Assembly (NCBI RefSeq): GCF_030503855.1
Contig: NZ_CP129971.1
Coordinates: 3,720,001-3,784,000, forward strand
Reading direction: 5' to 3'
From: Marivirga salinae
GTDB lineage: Bacteria > Bacteroidota > Bacteroidia > Cytophagales > Cyclobacteriaceae
DNA length: 64,000 nucleotides
A program made the position numbers and the translations under genes. Shown piece by piece: positions 27,409 to 36,066 of the stretch (positions are counted from its first letter, which is position 1; each line of letters starts with the position of its first letter). Under the pieces are notes generated by a model. That model saw nothing but the letters and a program-made list of their open reading frames with translations. It was not told the origin of the DNA and made no database searches.

Positions 27409-27439
27409 TTGCTCATTCCATAAAACAAATGTATATTTG
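27409..27439 (+). promoter_or_regulatory. bamD-rpoZ-coaBC promoter (TTG-N20-TATATTTG)
   Basis: TTG at 27409-27411, 20 bases, then TATATTTG at 27432-27439: the full Bacteroidota sigma-A pattern. It ends only 7 bases before ATG 27447, so the mRNA leader is very short or absent. This also rules out the longer start at 27429, which overlaps the box. Confidence 0.75.
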
Positions 27440-27446
27440 CAACCTT

Positions 27447-28271
27447 ATGCGAAATTCGTACAAAAATCTACTTATAATATTAACTTTCAGTATCGCCATT
27501 TCGGCATGCACTGATTTCCGCAAGCTTTTAAAAAGTGATGATTGGGAAAAGAAATACGATGCTGCCATTTCTTATTATGAGCAGGGAGAATACTATAAAG
27601 CCAATGCATTATTGGAGCAAATTCTTCCTATCATAAAAGGTTCTGAAAAAGCAGAAATCGCTAACTTCTACTATGGTTATACATATTATTACCAAGAACA
27701 GTATTTGTTAGCTTCACACTATTTCAAAACATTCTACGATACTTTTAACAGAAGTGAATTTGCAGAAGAAGCAAGATTTATGTTTGCGTTTTCGCTTTTT
27801 AAAGATTCACCTCGATACAATCTTGACCAAACAAGTTCAAAAGAAGCAATTGTTGCCCTTCAAGGGTTTATAAATCTTTTCCCTAGTTCGGAATATGCAC
27901 CAAAGGCAGATGCAGCCTTAAGTCAATTACGTTCCAAACTGGAACGAAAAGCTTACGAAAAGGCTTTATTATACTACGACTTAAAAAAGCATATGACAGG
28001 AGAATATCTGAAAGCTGCTTTAGTAGAGTTCGATAATTTTCAGGATGACTTCCCTGGTTCCCAGTTTACTGAGGAAATCAGGTTTTTAGAAATTGAAGCA
28101 ATGTATAAATTAGCAGAGGTAAGTATCTATAAGGTGAGAAAGGAAAGATATTTAGAGGCTATTGAATTCTATGAAAACTTTATTGATTCATACGTAGACA
28201 GTAAATATTTACCAAAAGCAGAAAAAATTTACGAAAACAGTTTAGAACAAATTAGAAAATTAAATTCATAA
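27447..28271 (+). CDS. bamD: Outer membrane protein assembly factor BamD
   Basis: This 274-residue lipoprotein of the BAM complex inserts beta-barrel proteins into the outer membrane together with BamA. It has a lipoprotein signal (ISACTDF, lipid Cys about residue 20) followed by TPR-like helices: YDAAISYYEQGEYYKANALLEQILP, ANFYYGYTYYYQEQYLLASHYFKTF, and a C-terminal EFYENFIDSYVDSKYLPKAEKIYE. The ATG at 27447 is set by the promoter box immediately upstream. It leads a tight cluster with omega, coaBC and a DUF4835 gene, an arrangement well conserved in Bacteroidota. Confidence 0.94.
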   Translation: MRNSYKNLLIILTFSIAISACTDFRKLLKSDDWEKKYDAAISYYEQGEYYKANALLEQILPIIKGSEKAEIANFYYGYTYYYQEQYLLASHYFKTFYDTFNRSEFAEEARFMFAFSLFKDSPRYNLDQTSSKEAIVALQGFINLFPSSEYAPKADAALSQLRSKLERKAYEKALLYYDLKKHMTGEYLKAALVEFDNFQDDFPGSQFTEEIRFLEIEAMYKLAEVSIYKVRKERYLEAIEFYENFIDSYVDSKYLPKAEKIYENSLEQIRKLNS

Positions 28272-28276
28272 ATAAT

Positions 28277-28588
28277 ATGGCAAATCCATCAATTACTACT
28301 AGAGACACATCAGAATTGGTAAAAGATACTGACAATATATACCAAAGCGTTGTGGTGGCTTCTAAAAGAGCTCGACAAATTTCAAGCAATGTGAAAGAAG
28401 AGTTGAGCAATAAGTTAGCTGAATTTGCTTCTACTGTTGATAATCTTGAGGAAATTTTTGAGAACAGAGAACAAATTGAGATCTCTAAATTCTATGAAAG
28501 AATGCCTAAGCCAACTATTATGGCAATGGAAGAATTCTTAGAAGGTAAAGTATATTACCGAAAAAGAGAAGAAGAAGAGGGTAAATAA
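28277..28588 (+). CDS. rpoZ: DNA-directed RNA polymerase omega subunit family
   Basis: This 103-residue protein sits five bases after bamD. It shows the omega-family layout: an N-terminal region, then the helix TDNIYQSVVVASKRARQIS with the conserved ARQI segment, followed by an acidic C-terminal tail (YYRKREEEEGK). Omega wraps the beta-prime subunit and assists polymerase assembly. Bacteroidota omega is diverged and usually found exactly between bamD and coaBC, so context strengthens the call. Confidence 0.88.
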   Translation: MANPSITTRDTSELVKDTDNIYQSVVVASKRARQISSNVKEELSNKLAEFASTVDNLEEIFENREQIEISKFYERMPKPTIMAMEEFLEGKVYYRKREEEEGK

Positions 28589-28597
28589 ACCTAGGAA

Positions 28598-29800
28598 ATG
28601 CTCCAAGGTAAAAAAATAATTTTAGGTATAACGGGTAGTATTGCGGCTTATAAGTCAGCAATGCTTACCCGTTTGTTGCTTAAAGCAGGTGCTGAAGTTC
28701 AAGTCATCATGACTAATGATGCTAAAGAATTCATCACTCCTTTGACTTTAAGTACCTTAAGTCAAAAACCAGTGTTATCAGAATTTACTAAAAATGATGC
28801 TGGTGAATGGAATAATCATGTTGAATTAGGCTTATGGGCTGATTTAATATTAATTGCTCCAGCCTCAGCAAATACTCTAGCCAAATGCGCCAATGGTATT
28901 TGTGATAATCTGCTATTAGCCACCTATCTTTCAGCCAAGTGTCCTGTAGCTTTTGCTCCAGCTATGGACTTGGACATGTATCAACATCCTTCAACTTCTG
29001 CAAATCTTAAGAAACTTGAATCATTTGGCAACACCATAATCCATGCCGCATCTGGCGAATTAGCAAGCGGATTGGAAGGGCAAGGTAGAATGCAAGAACC
29101 TGAACAACTTGTGAAAGAAGTAGAACAAATTCTATCTGCAAAAAAAAAGTTTAAGAATAAAAAAGTAGTCATAACAGCCGGCCCAACGCATGAAGCCATT
29201 GATCCTGTGCGATTTATAGGAAATCATTCTTCAGGTAAGATGGGGTATGCGTTAGCTCAATCTTTTATAAAAGAAGGCGCTCAAGTAACACTTATCTCTG
29301 GCCCCTCCTCTTTAGATATTCCTTCAAGAACTTCTAACTTTATAGCAGTAAAATCAGCAAAAGAAATGTATGAGCAAGCAGAAAAAAACTATTCTGATGC
29401 TGATATCACCATATTCGCTGCTGCAGTTGCTGACTACAGACCAAAGTCAGTTGCTAAGGAAAAAATTAAAAAGAAAGCAGAAGGTATGACAATTGAAATG
29501 GAAAAAACCATCGATATAGCCAAAACTTTAGGTGATCTAAAACAAAAACACCAATTGAACATAGGCTTTGCATTGGAAACTGAAAATGAAGAAGCCAACG
29601 CTTTAAAGAAATTAAAAAATAAAAACTTCGACTTGGTCGTTCTTAATAGTCTGAGAGATAAAAATGCTGCTTTTGGGCATAATACTAATAAGGTTAAAAT
29701 TTATGGTCAAAAAGGATTATTAGAAGAATCTGAATTATTAGCAAAATCAAAAGTAGCTGACCTTATTTTGAATCAAATTCATAAATTGAGCACTAAATAA
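28598..29800 (+). CDS. coaBC: Bifunctional CoaBC: phosphopantothenoylcysteine decarboxylase / phosphopantothenate-cysteine ligase
   Basis: This 400-residue enzyme performs two consecutive steps of coenzyme A synthesis. The FMN-dependent decarboxylase half (about 1-185) has GSIAAYKSAMLTRLLLKAGA and PAMDLDMYQHPS. The ligase half (about 185-400) has VVITAGPTHEAIDPVRFIGNHSSG, AAAVADYRP and GFALETE. Where E. coli CoaC carries its catalytic Cys158 (ACGDVGPGRM), this protein reads ASGLEGQGRM, with Ser in place of Cys by eye alignment; this may be normal for the phylum. Its stop codon overlaps the start of the next gene by one base. Confidence 0.95.
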   Translation: MLQGKKIILGITGSIAAYKSAMLTRLLLKAGAEVQVIMTNDAKEFITPLTLSTLSQKPVLSEFTKNDAGEWNNHVELGLWADLILIAPASANTLAKCANGICDNLLLATYLSAKCPVAFAPAMDLDMYQHPSTSANLKKLESFGNTIIHAASGELASGLEGQGRMQEPEQLVKEVEQILSAKKKFKNKKVVITAGPTHEAIDPVRFIGNHSSGKMGYALAQSFIKEGAQVTLISGPSSLDIPSRTSNFIAVKSAKEMYEQAEKNYSDADITIFAAAVADYRPKSVAKEKIKKKAEGMTIEMEKTIDIAKTLGDLKQKHQLNIGFALETENEEANALKKLKNKNFDLVVLNSLRDKNAAFGHNTNKVKIYGQKGLLEESELLAKSKVADLILNQIHKLSTK

Positions 29801-30699
29801 TGATTAAATTTTTTCTTACCTTTTTCATTACCCTTCTTAGCTTGACTTCCATTATTGCTCAAGATTTATTTTTCCAAATAAAAGTAGATGCATCAACTGC
29901 CAACACTTCTGAAAAAAGGGTTTTTACAAATATGGAAAATGCTTTCCGGCAATTCATAAATGAAACAAAATGGATGGAGGAGGATTTAGAATCCTTTGAA
30001 ATGATAAAAGGGATAATGGCTATTAACATTACTGAAATCCCCAGAGCTGGAAGATACAATGCGCAAATGCAAGTTCAATCCGTTCGGCCTGTTTATAATA
30101 GTAATTATGAATCAATCATGATTAATATAGCAGATCGAAATTTTAACTTTGACTATACGGAATCTCAACCATTAATCTACAAGCAAAATAGTTTTAATGA
30201 TAATCTGGTGAGTATTTTAGCCTTTTATGCAAATTTTCTATTAGGAATGGATTTCGACAGTTTTTCGGAATTAGGAGGTCAAAAATATTACGATGAAGCC
30301 TTAAACATTGCAAGATCTGCTAATCAACAAGGTTTTAAGCCTGGATGGGAGCAGTTCGGGAATCTGGAAAGCAAATACGCATTAATTCAATCTACCCTAA
30401 ATTCTCAGCTAGAACCAGTTCGCAAAAGTCTCTACCTCTATTACAGAAAAGGATTGGATATAATGGAGGATAATCCTGAAGAAGCAAGAAAATCAATACT
30501 TAAAGCTCTGGAAAACATTCAAAAAGTCAATGATTTGAATCCTAATTCACCTTTTATAACTTTATTAGTTCAAACCAAATCTGATGAAATAGTTCAAATT
30601 TTTACAGAAGGAGATTTAGCCTTGAGAAGAAAAGCTTACGAAATCATGCGAGAAATTGCGCCCTCTAATTCTGAACGTTATGAAGTAATGATTAAATAA
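29800..30699 (+). CDS. DUF4835 family protein (PorD-type T9SS-associated)
   Basis: This 299-residue protein has a signal peptide (ending IIAQ, residue 21) followed by DLFFQIKVDASTANTSEKRVFTNMENAFRQFINETKW, a characteristic DUF4835 opening. A central domain contains RPVYNSNYES and NFDYTESQPLIY, and the C-terminal half is helical. DUF4835 includes PorD, a protein linked to the type IX secretion system; that link is from memory of the family. It is coupled to coaBC by a TAATG overlap. The four T9SS cargo proteins in this window would be among the system's substrates if the assignment is right. Confidence 0.85.
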   Translation: MIKFFLTFFITLLSLTSIIAQDLFFQIKVDASTANTSEKRVFTNMENAFRQFINETKWMEEDLESFEMIKGIMAINITEIPRAGRYNAQMQVQSVRPVYNSNYESIMINIADRNFNFDYTESQPLIYKQNSFNDNLVSILAFYANFLLGMDFDSFSELGGQKYYDEALNIARSANQQGFKPGWEQFGNLESKYALIQSTLNSQLEPVRKSLYLYYRKGLDIMEDNPEEARKSILKALENIQKVNDLNPNSPFITLLVQTKSDEIVQIFTEGDLALRRKAYEIMREIAPSNSERYEVMIK

Positions 30700-30828
30700 T
30701 TTCTAGAATTTCTCATCGTAATATCAATTTCAAAATTTATTAAAAATTTATTAAATGCTGAAAGCGAAAGAATTTACTATCCATAAATTTTGAGTAAATT
30801 AGCCCTGCCATAAAAACCTAGTGCCAAT

Positions 30829-32481
30829 ATGCTTCAAAAGCTTTTGATTAAAAATTACGCCTTAATTCAAGAACTTAATATTAACCCATCTCCCAACCTT
30901 AATACCATTACAGGTGAAACAGGAGCCGGTAAGTCTATAATGCTTGGTGCTGTAGGCTTATTATTAGGCAAAAGAGCTGACACTAAGGTTCTTTACTCCT
31001 CAGACACAAAATGTGTGGTAGAAGGTATATTTGATATCACAGAATATAATTTAAACTCATTTTTTGAGTCGGAAGATTTAGATTATGATGAAGAGTGTGT
31101 CATCAGAAGAGAGATTAGCGCTAGCGGAAAATCAAGAGCTTTCATAAATGACACTCCTGTCACTTTGGATATCCTTAAAAACCTCGGGAGCCATTTGATG
31201 GATGTACATTCTCAACATGAAACCTTGTTAATTGGTGACCAAGATTTTCAACTTAGAATTATTGATGCTTATGCTGGCACTCTTGAAAGCTTAAAGAATT
31301 ATCAATCCATATTTACATCATACACAAAAGCGAAAAAAAGTCTTGAAACCTTTAAAGAAAGTGCCTCTCAAATGCAGCAGGAAAAGGATTTTAATCAATT
31401 CCTTTTTGATGAGCTGGACAAAGCACAATTAAAAGCTGGCGAACAAGAGGAGTTAGAGGAGAAATTAGAACTTCTGGAAAATGGTGAATTGATTAAACTT
31501 AAGTTGTCAGAAGCTTATCAATTGGTTGATGGACAAGAATTTGCAGCTATTCATAATTTACATCAAGCAACAGAAAGTCTTAAAACTATTCAATCTTACG
31601 GAAAGGACTTTCAGGAATTATCAGAAAGACTGAATAGCAGTTTTATAGAAATTCAGGACATAGCAAAAGAATTGGAAATAACTGCTAATGAATTTGAGCA
31701 TCAGCCTGATGAATTGCAACAAACACAAGAAAGGGTCAGCTTAATCTATTCATTACAACAAAAACATCATGTTGATTCAGTTGAAGATTTACTTAAAATA
31801 AAAACAGAATTAGAGGAAAAACTATTAGCTGTTGCGGATGTGGAAGGAAGTGAATTAAAATTGCAAAAAGCAGTTGATGAGGCTTATTCCAAAATGAATG
31901 AAAAAGCTAAAGAAATAAGTAAACAAAGAAATAAGTATTTTGAAAAACTTGAAAATGAATTGCGAGCACTTTTAGCTGGCTTAGGAATGGAAGATGCGGT
32001 TGTTAAAATCGACAATAAAGTAAAACCACATGATAAGAGTGGCATAGATGATATCAAAATTTTATTTAGTGCCAATAAAGGAATAGCTCCTCAAAACTTG
32101 AAAAATGTAGCCTCAGGTGGTGAATTTTCACGCTTAATGTTCGCTATTAAATCAATTATGGCTGATAAAATTGCCATGCCTACAATTATATTTGATGAAA
32201 TTGATACTGGTATTTCTGGGGAAGTTGCCATTAAAATGGTGAATATGATGCAAAAAATGGCTGAAAAGCATCAAGTGATTACCATCAGCCACTTACCACA
32301 AATTGCAGCCAAGGGACATCAGCATTATTTTGTTTATAAAGATAACTCTGCGGATAAATCTGTAAGTAAAATCAAATTACTTGACCAAGATGAACGCTCC
32401 TTAGAAATAGCGAAAATGATTGGAGGAGAAAACCCAAGTGAATCGGCTATTCAAAGTGCTAAGGAGTTATTGAGTGTATAG
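30829..32481 (+). CDS. recN: DNA repair protein RecN
   Basis: This 550-residue SMC-like ATPase acts in double-strand-break repair. Walker A (GETGAGKS, residues 29-36) follows the family opening LLIKNYALIQELNINP. Long coiled-coil segments span about 150-390. The ABC signature ASGGEFSRLM, Walker B IIFDEIDTGISG and the switch HLPQIAAKGHQHY follow in the C-terminal third. Length and order of motifs are complete. It is separated from the DUF4835 gene by 129 bases and may have its own promoter. Confidence 0.96.
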   Translation: MLQKLLIKNYALIQELNINPSPNLNTITGETGAGKSIMLGAVGLLLGKRADTKVLYSSDTKCVVEGIFDITEYNLNSFFESEDLDYDEECVIRREISASGKSRAFINDTPVTLDILKNLGSHLMDVHSQHETLLIGDQDFQLRIIDAYAGTLESLKNYQSIFTSYTKAKKSLETFKESASQMQQEKDFNQFLFDELDKAQLKAGEQEELEEKLELLENGELIKLKLSEAYQLVDGQEFAAIHNLHQATESLKTIQSYGKDFQELSERLNSSFIEIQDIAKELEITANEFEHQPDELQQTQERVSLIYSLQQKHHVDSVEDLLKIKTELEEKLLAVADVEGSELKLQKAVDEAYSKMNEKAKEISKQRNKYFEKLENELRALLAGLGMEDAVVKIDNKVKPHDKSGIDDIKILFSANKGIAPQNLKNVASGGEFSRLMFAIKSIMADKIAMPTIIFDEIDTGISGEVAIKMVNMMQKMAEKHQVITISHLPQIAAKGHQHYFVYKDNSADKSVSKIKLLDQDERSLEIAKMIGGENPSESAIQSAKELLSV

Positions 32482-32513
32482 GTGTTGAAGTGTTAGGGTG
32501 TTTGAAGCGGAAT

Positions 32514-32539
32514 TCGACTGTTTTCTAGCTACATGTACT
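32514..32539. repeat. Second copy of the TCGA..TTTTCTAG gene-end sequence
   Basis: This resembles 1267-1292: TCGA, TTTTCTAG, TAC and TACT occur in the same order with one-base gaps. It lies after recN and before the convergent LuxE-like gene. Confidence 0.3.
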
Positions 32540-32545
32540 GAGCAC

Positions 32546-33553
32546 TTAAAAAACCATCAAATTACATCCTCTGATATCCGAATTATCGAATCGGCCTAAA
32601 ACCTTAAAGCTTCCGTCTTCATTTACCAATCCTACATCTTGTGTTTCTATAAAAGCGCAACTGTCAATATTGGCTAAGTCAATAACATTTAAACCACCAC
32701 TTCTTTTATCTGAATATTTGATATCGAATGGATCATTAACTTCTCTTACCATAATTTTCATACTGTGTGAAGGATGAAAAACACCATTTTCTTTGCTGTA
32801 GCTTTGAGATAATAATTCTGTCATCCCATACTCTGAGTGGATTGTATTGACATTCATTCCGTCACATAATATACCATGAAGCTCTTCTCTAGTAATTTCT
32901 TTCCTTCTGCCCTTCATTCCACCTGTTTCCATTATAGTACAATCAGAAAAATCTACTTTATAGTTTTCCGCTAAATCCAATAAAGCAAAACTCACGCCCC
33001 AAACGATTATTTTCTTTTCACTTCCTTTTGCTTTTAAATCTTCTACCTTTCTAACCAATTCTTTTAAGTCATATAAATAAAAGCCAGAGTCAGAAGTGTT
33101 TGTCTTTTTTATGAATTCATCTACCATAGCAACTAAGGAAGATCCTTCTCTCTCAAGATATGAGGGTAAAAGCGCTAAAATCACATAATCATTCAAGCTA
33201 CTATACTGACGCTCAAAAATATCTTGAGCATGATTTAAATAATGAGACAAATCTGAAACAAAGTGTTGGCTAGTTAATCCTGAACCAGTACCACTACTTT
33301 CAAAAATCGTTTCATAGCTATTGCCGTTTTCAACTTGAGTGATTATTTTATGCTGCTTAAAAAATTCTATTGGCAGAAAAGGGATTGAGCGCAAATCATT
33401 TATAGAATCTACATTGATATTTAAGGCATCAATATATTTTTTATAAACCAAATTGTATTTACTTTGGTACTGGAACAGTTCTAAAGCAAAATCCTGAAAA
33501 TTTTCAACATTTAGGGCATCAAATTGCTTAAATAAGCGTTCTCTTTCTGACAT
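32546..33553 (-). CDS. LuxE/PaaK-like acyl-activating protein
   Basis: This 335-residue cytosolic protein resembles the LuxE acyl-protein synthetase/PaaK adenylation group. Visible elements are the IPFLPIEFFKQHKI entry, the phosphate-loop-like ESSGTGSGLTSQH, WGVSFALLDL, the METGGMKGRRKE segment, the HSEYGMTELLSQ adenylate motif and GGLNVIDLANI. It probably activates an acyl group as an adenylate or thioester. Related genes are often found with O-antigen or lipid biosynthesis, but no such neighbours are here, so the substrate is unknown. It is divergent from a lipoprotein gene 14 bases away. Confidence 0.85.
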   Translation of the reverse strand: MSERERLFKQFDALNVENFQDFALELFQYQSKYNLVYKKYIDALNINVDSINDLRSIPFLPIEFFKQHKIITQVENGNSYETIFESSGTGSGLTSQHFVSDLSHYLNHAQDIFERQYSSLNDYVILALLPSYLEREGSSLVAMVDEFIKKTNTSDSGFYLYDLKELVRKVEDLKAKGSEKKIIVWGVSFALLDLAENYKVDFSDCTIMETGGMKGRRKEITREELHGILCDGMNVNTIHSEYGMTELLSQSYSKENGVFHPSHSMKIMVREVNDPFDIKYSDKRSGGLNVIDLANIDSCAFIETQDVGLVNEDGSFKVLGRFDNSDIRGCNLMVF

Positions 33554-33567
33554 TTGTTAAATTAATT

Positions 33568-34305
33568 ATGCAATACAATATTATAAATAAGGCTTGTTAT
33601 CTCATATTTTATTCAATATTTATTCTATCAGCCACACTTTTGTTAACTGCTTGTCCTACTCCGCCTGAGTTTGATAATGTACCCAAAATAGAATATGAAG
33701 ATATTGAATATAGCCAAATCTCTGATACTACTACAGGTGGACAACCTTTAAATCAGGATCTTATAAGCTTGACTATTTCGTTTGAAGATGGCGATGGAGA
33801 TTTAGGATTAAGAAGCAGTGAATTAAATCCTCCCTACCATTTATATGACATTCCTTTAAACCCTGAAGGAGAATTGATTTTTTTTGGAAGCTCTCCTGAT
33901 CTACCTCCATTCAATTTTTACGATTATTATATCACCCCTGATTCTGTCATTATTAATAATACACTTTTAACTAATGATACCATCAAGGTGCAATTTAATG
34001 AGCGACATTATAATATTTTTGTTTCATTTTTTCGTAAACTTCCAGGAAGCAATGAATTTGAACAATTCGAATGGGAATCTGAGCCAAATTTCTACCAAAC
34101 TTTTCATGGGAGGTTCCCGATTCTTAATACTGAAGATTATAAAAGACCGCTCAATGGTTCTTTAACGTATGAGATGAAAAGTGCTGGATTTTCATTCATT
34201 TTTAGAGATTACGAAATGTATATTGAAGCTTATATTTTAGATAGAGCCGGCAATAGAAGTAATACCATTAGGACAGAAACTATTCGACTACTCAATCCTG
34301 AATAG
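33568..34305 (+). CDS. Hypothetical lipoprotein
   Basis: This 245-residue protein has a lipoprotein signal ending at the Cys of LTACPTPPEF. The mature part opens with a short linker, then ISFEDGDGDLGL, a calcium-binding-like acidic motif common in Bacteroidota surface lipoproteins with Ig-like folds. The C-terminal segment YIEAYILDRAGNRSNT matches the same group. I know no assigned function. It ends at a perfect hairpin shared with the convergent M48 gene. Confidence 0.8.
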   Translation: MQYNIINKACYLIFYSIFILSATLLLTACPTPPEFDNVPKIEYEDIEYSQISDTTTGGQPLNQDLISLTISFEDGDGDLGLRSSELNPPYHLYDIPLNPEGELIFFGSSPDLPPFNFYDYYITPDSVIINNTLLTNDTIKVQFNERHYNIFVSFFRKLPGSNEFEQFEWESEPNFYQTFHGRFPILNTEDYKRPLNGSLTYEMKSAGFSFIFRDYEMYIEAYILDRAGNRSNTIRTETIRLLNPE

Positions 34306-34357
34306 TTTAAATCTGTTTTATTTTAAATTCATAAGCATAATTATTACTTATTGCATA

Positions 34358-34397
34358 AATCTAGAATTGATAACATTATAGATATCAATTCTAGATT
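34358..34397. terminator. Perfect 15-bp inverted repeat between convergent genes
   Basis: Arms 34358-34372 and 34383-34397 are exact complements with a 10-base loop, between the lipoprotein gene (stop 34305) and the M48 gene (stop 34417). Likely a bidirectional terminator; the flanking T-runs are weak. Confidence 0.65.
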
Positions 34398-34416
34398 CTT
34401 AAATTTAGATTAGAAA

Positions 34417-35313
34417 TCAATTCTCTATTTTCATCTTTATTTCAGTTTTTTCTCCACTATTCTTTTCTTGAGTGTTTGAAATATTCCCTAAATTTGGAAT
34501 AGGATTGTTATTAACCTTATTACTTCTTTCATAATACTTCTTTGCTTCCGGAAGTAATTTATTTAAATCATCAATTCGAGTTTTATTACTAGGGTGAGTA
34601 CTCAAGAATTCTGGTGGGGCACCACCTGATTGAGCTTTCATTCTTTCCCAGAACTTAGGTGCTTCAGCAGGATTATAACCTGCTAATGCCATAAATTTAA
34701 TCCCTAACTCATCTGCTTCAGATTCATGCAACCGACTAAAAGGCAAAACCCCTAACACTGTACTTCCACCAGTATAAGCCATCATAGCTAAAGATTGAGT
34801 TTGTTCAGGTTGTTGCTGAAGTGCTACGCTTAATGCCACACCACCAAGTTGCTGCATTAAAGCTTGACTCATTCTCTCACCACCATGTTTAGCAATAGCA
34901 TGAGCTACCTCATGCCCCATTACTACGGCTATACCAGCTTCGTCCTGACAAACCGGTAATATACCTTCATAAAAAGCTACCTTCCCTCCTGGCATACACC
35001 AAGCATTTACAACATTCTCAGCAATAAGATTAAATTCCCATTTAAAACCCTCTGTTGCATCTTTAAAATTATTTTCATTCAAATACTGTTCTACTGCCTT
35101 CTTAATTCGATTCCCCACATCTCTTACCATTTCAACTTGTTCAGTATTATTTGACAGTTTACTTTCTTTTAATACTTGATCATAGGAAGTAAAACTTGAA
35201 GAGTTTAATTGACTATTGGGAATCACGTTAAATTGGTTACGATCAGTCAGCGGAACTTTCTTGCAAGCCATAAGGATTGAAACAAGAATTAAAATGCTTA
35301 ATATTTTTTTCAT
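34417..35313 (-). CDS. M48 family metallopeptidase lipoprotein
   Basis: This 298-residue zinc protease is of the LoiP/BepA type and likely acts on the periplasmic side of a membrane. It has a lipoprotein signal with lipid Cys17 (LMACKK). The zinc motif HEVAH is at residues 134-138, with the third ligand Glu197 in HESEADELG. The conserved AWCMPGGKVAFYEGILP strand lies before the active site. ATG 35313 is chosen over the GTG at 35319, which only adds two residues. Such proteases handle misfolded outer-membrane proteins; the substrate here is inferred. Confidence 0.92.
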   Translation of the reverse strand: MKKILSILILVSILMACKKVPLTDRNQFNVIPNSQLNSSSFTSYDQVLKESKLSNNTEQVEMVRDVGNRIKKAVEQYLNENNFKDATEGFKWEFNLIAENVVNAWCMPGGKVAFYEGILPVCQDEAGIAVVMGHEVAHAIAKHGGERMSQALMQQLGGVALSVALQQQPEQTQSLAMMAYTGGSTVLGVLPFSRLHESEADELGIKFMALAGYNPAEAPKFWERMKAQSGGAPPEFLSTHPSNKTRIDDLNKLLPEAKKYYERSNKVNNNPIPNLGNISNTQEKNSGEKTEIKMKIEN

Positions 35314-35431
35314 AATCACTTTTTTTATCAGGATAGGTTGTAAAATTACAGTTTAACATCCCTTAAACACAATCTTAAAGATTTCTTTTAATATTTAACG
35401 TAGCTTTCATTTTTATAGTTAAAAGAAAGCA

Positions 35432-35439
35432 TATTTTTG
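35432..35439 (+). promoter_or_regulatory. -7 box TATTTTTG for the FAH-family gene
   Basis: TATTTTTG fits TAnnTTTG and ends 15 bases before ATG 35455. It overlaps the alternative upstream start at 35437, supporting the later ATG. Confidence 0.5.
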
Positions 35440-35454
35440 TGTAAAATTTCTCAA

Positions 35455-36066
35455 ATGAAGATACTGGCTATAGGCAGAAATTACGGAGATCATATAAAAG
35501 AGCTTGAAAATGAGCGACCTGACGAGCCTGTAATTTTCACAAAACCAGATACTGCCCTCCTTAAAAATAATGATCCTTTTTATTATCCTCCTTTTAGTAA
35601 TGACATTCACCATGAAGTAGAGTTAATAATTAGAATTTGTAAAGAAGGTAAATTTGTAAAAGAAGAACACGCTCATAAATATTATGATAAAATTGGTTTA
35701 GGAATTGATTTCACCGCTAGGGATTTACAATCGAAAGCTAAAGAAAAAGGCTTACCCTGGGACATTGCCAAAGGGTTTAATGGCTCTGCTCCCATTTCGG
35801 AATGGTTAGAGAAAAAGGAATTTGAAGATCTACAGAAGGTGAATTTTTCACTTAAAGTAAATGGTGAACTAAAACAAGAAGGAAATTCGGCATTAATGTT
35901 GTTCCCTATTGATTACATCATTTCATATTTATCGAAATTTTTCACTTTAAAGACAGGAGATATTATCTTTACAGGCACTCCAAAAGGAGTTGGACCAGTA
36001 TCAATAGGCGATAAATTGGAGGGTTATATTGAAAATCAAAAATTATTGGATTTTGAAATTAAATAA
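35455..36066 (+). CDS. Fumarylacetoacetate hydrolase family protein
   Basis: This 203-residue cytosolic protein belongs to the small FAH-domain family (acylpyruvate hydrolase/oxaloacetate tautomerase type). Conserved elements are MKILAIGRNYGDH, VIFTKPDTAL, the metal-binding HHEVELIIRI, GIDFTARDLQSKAKEKGLPW, AKGFNGSAPIS and DIIFTGTPKGVGPV. The glutamates of the HHEVE segment and a downstream Asp hold the divalent metal. The exact substrate is not determined by sequence. The ATG at 35455 fits the family start. The following M23 gene begins inside its 3' end. Confidence 0.92.
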   Translation: MKILAIGRNYGDHIKELENERPDEPVIFTKPDTALLKNNDPFYYPPFSNDIHHEVELIIRICKEGKFVKEEHAHKYYDKIGLGIDFTARDLQSKAKEKGLPWDIAKGFNGSAPISEWLEKKEFEDLQKVNFSLKVNGELKQEGNSALMLFPIDYIISYLSKFFTLKTGDIIFTGTPKGVGPVSIGDKLEGYIENQKLLDFEIK

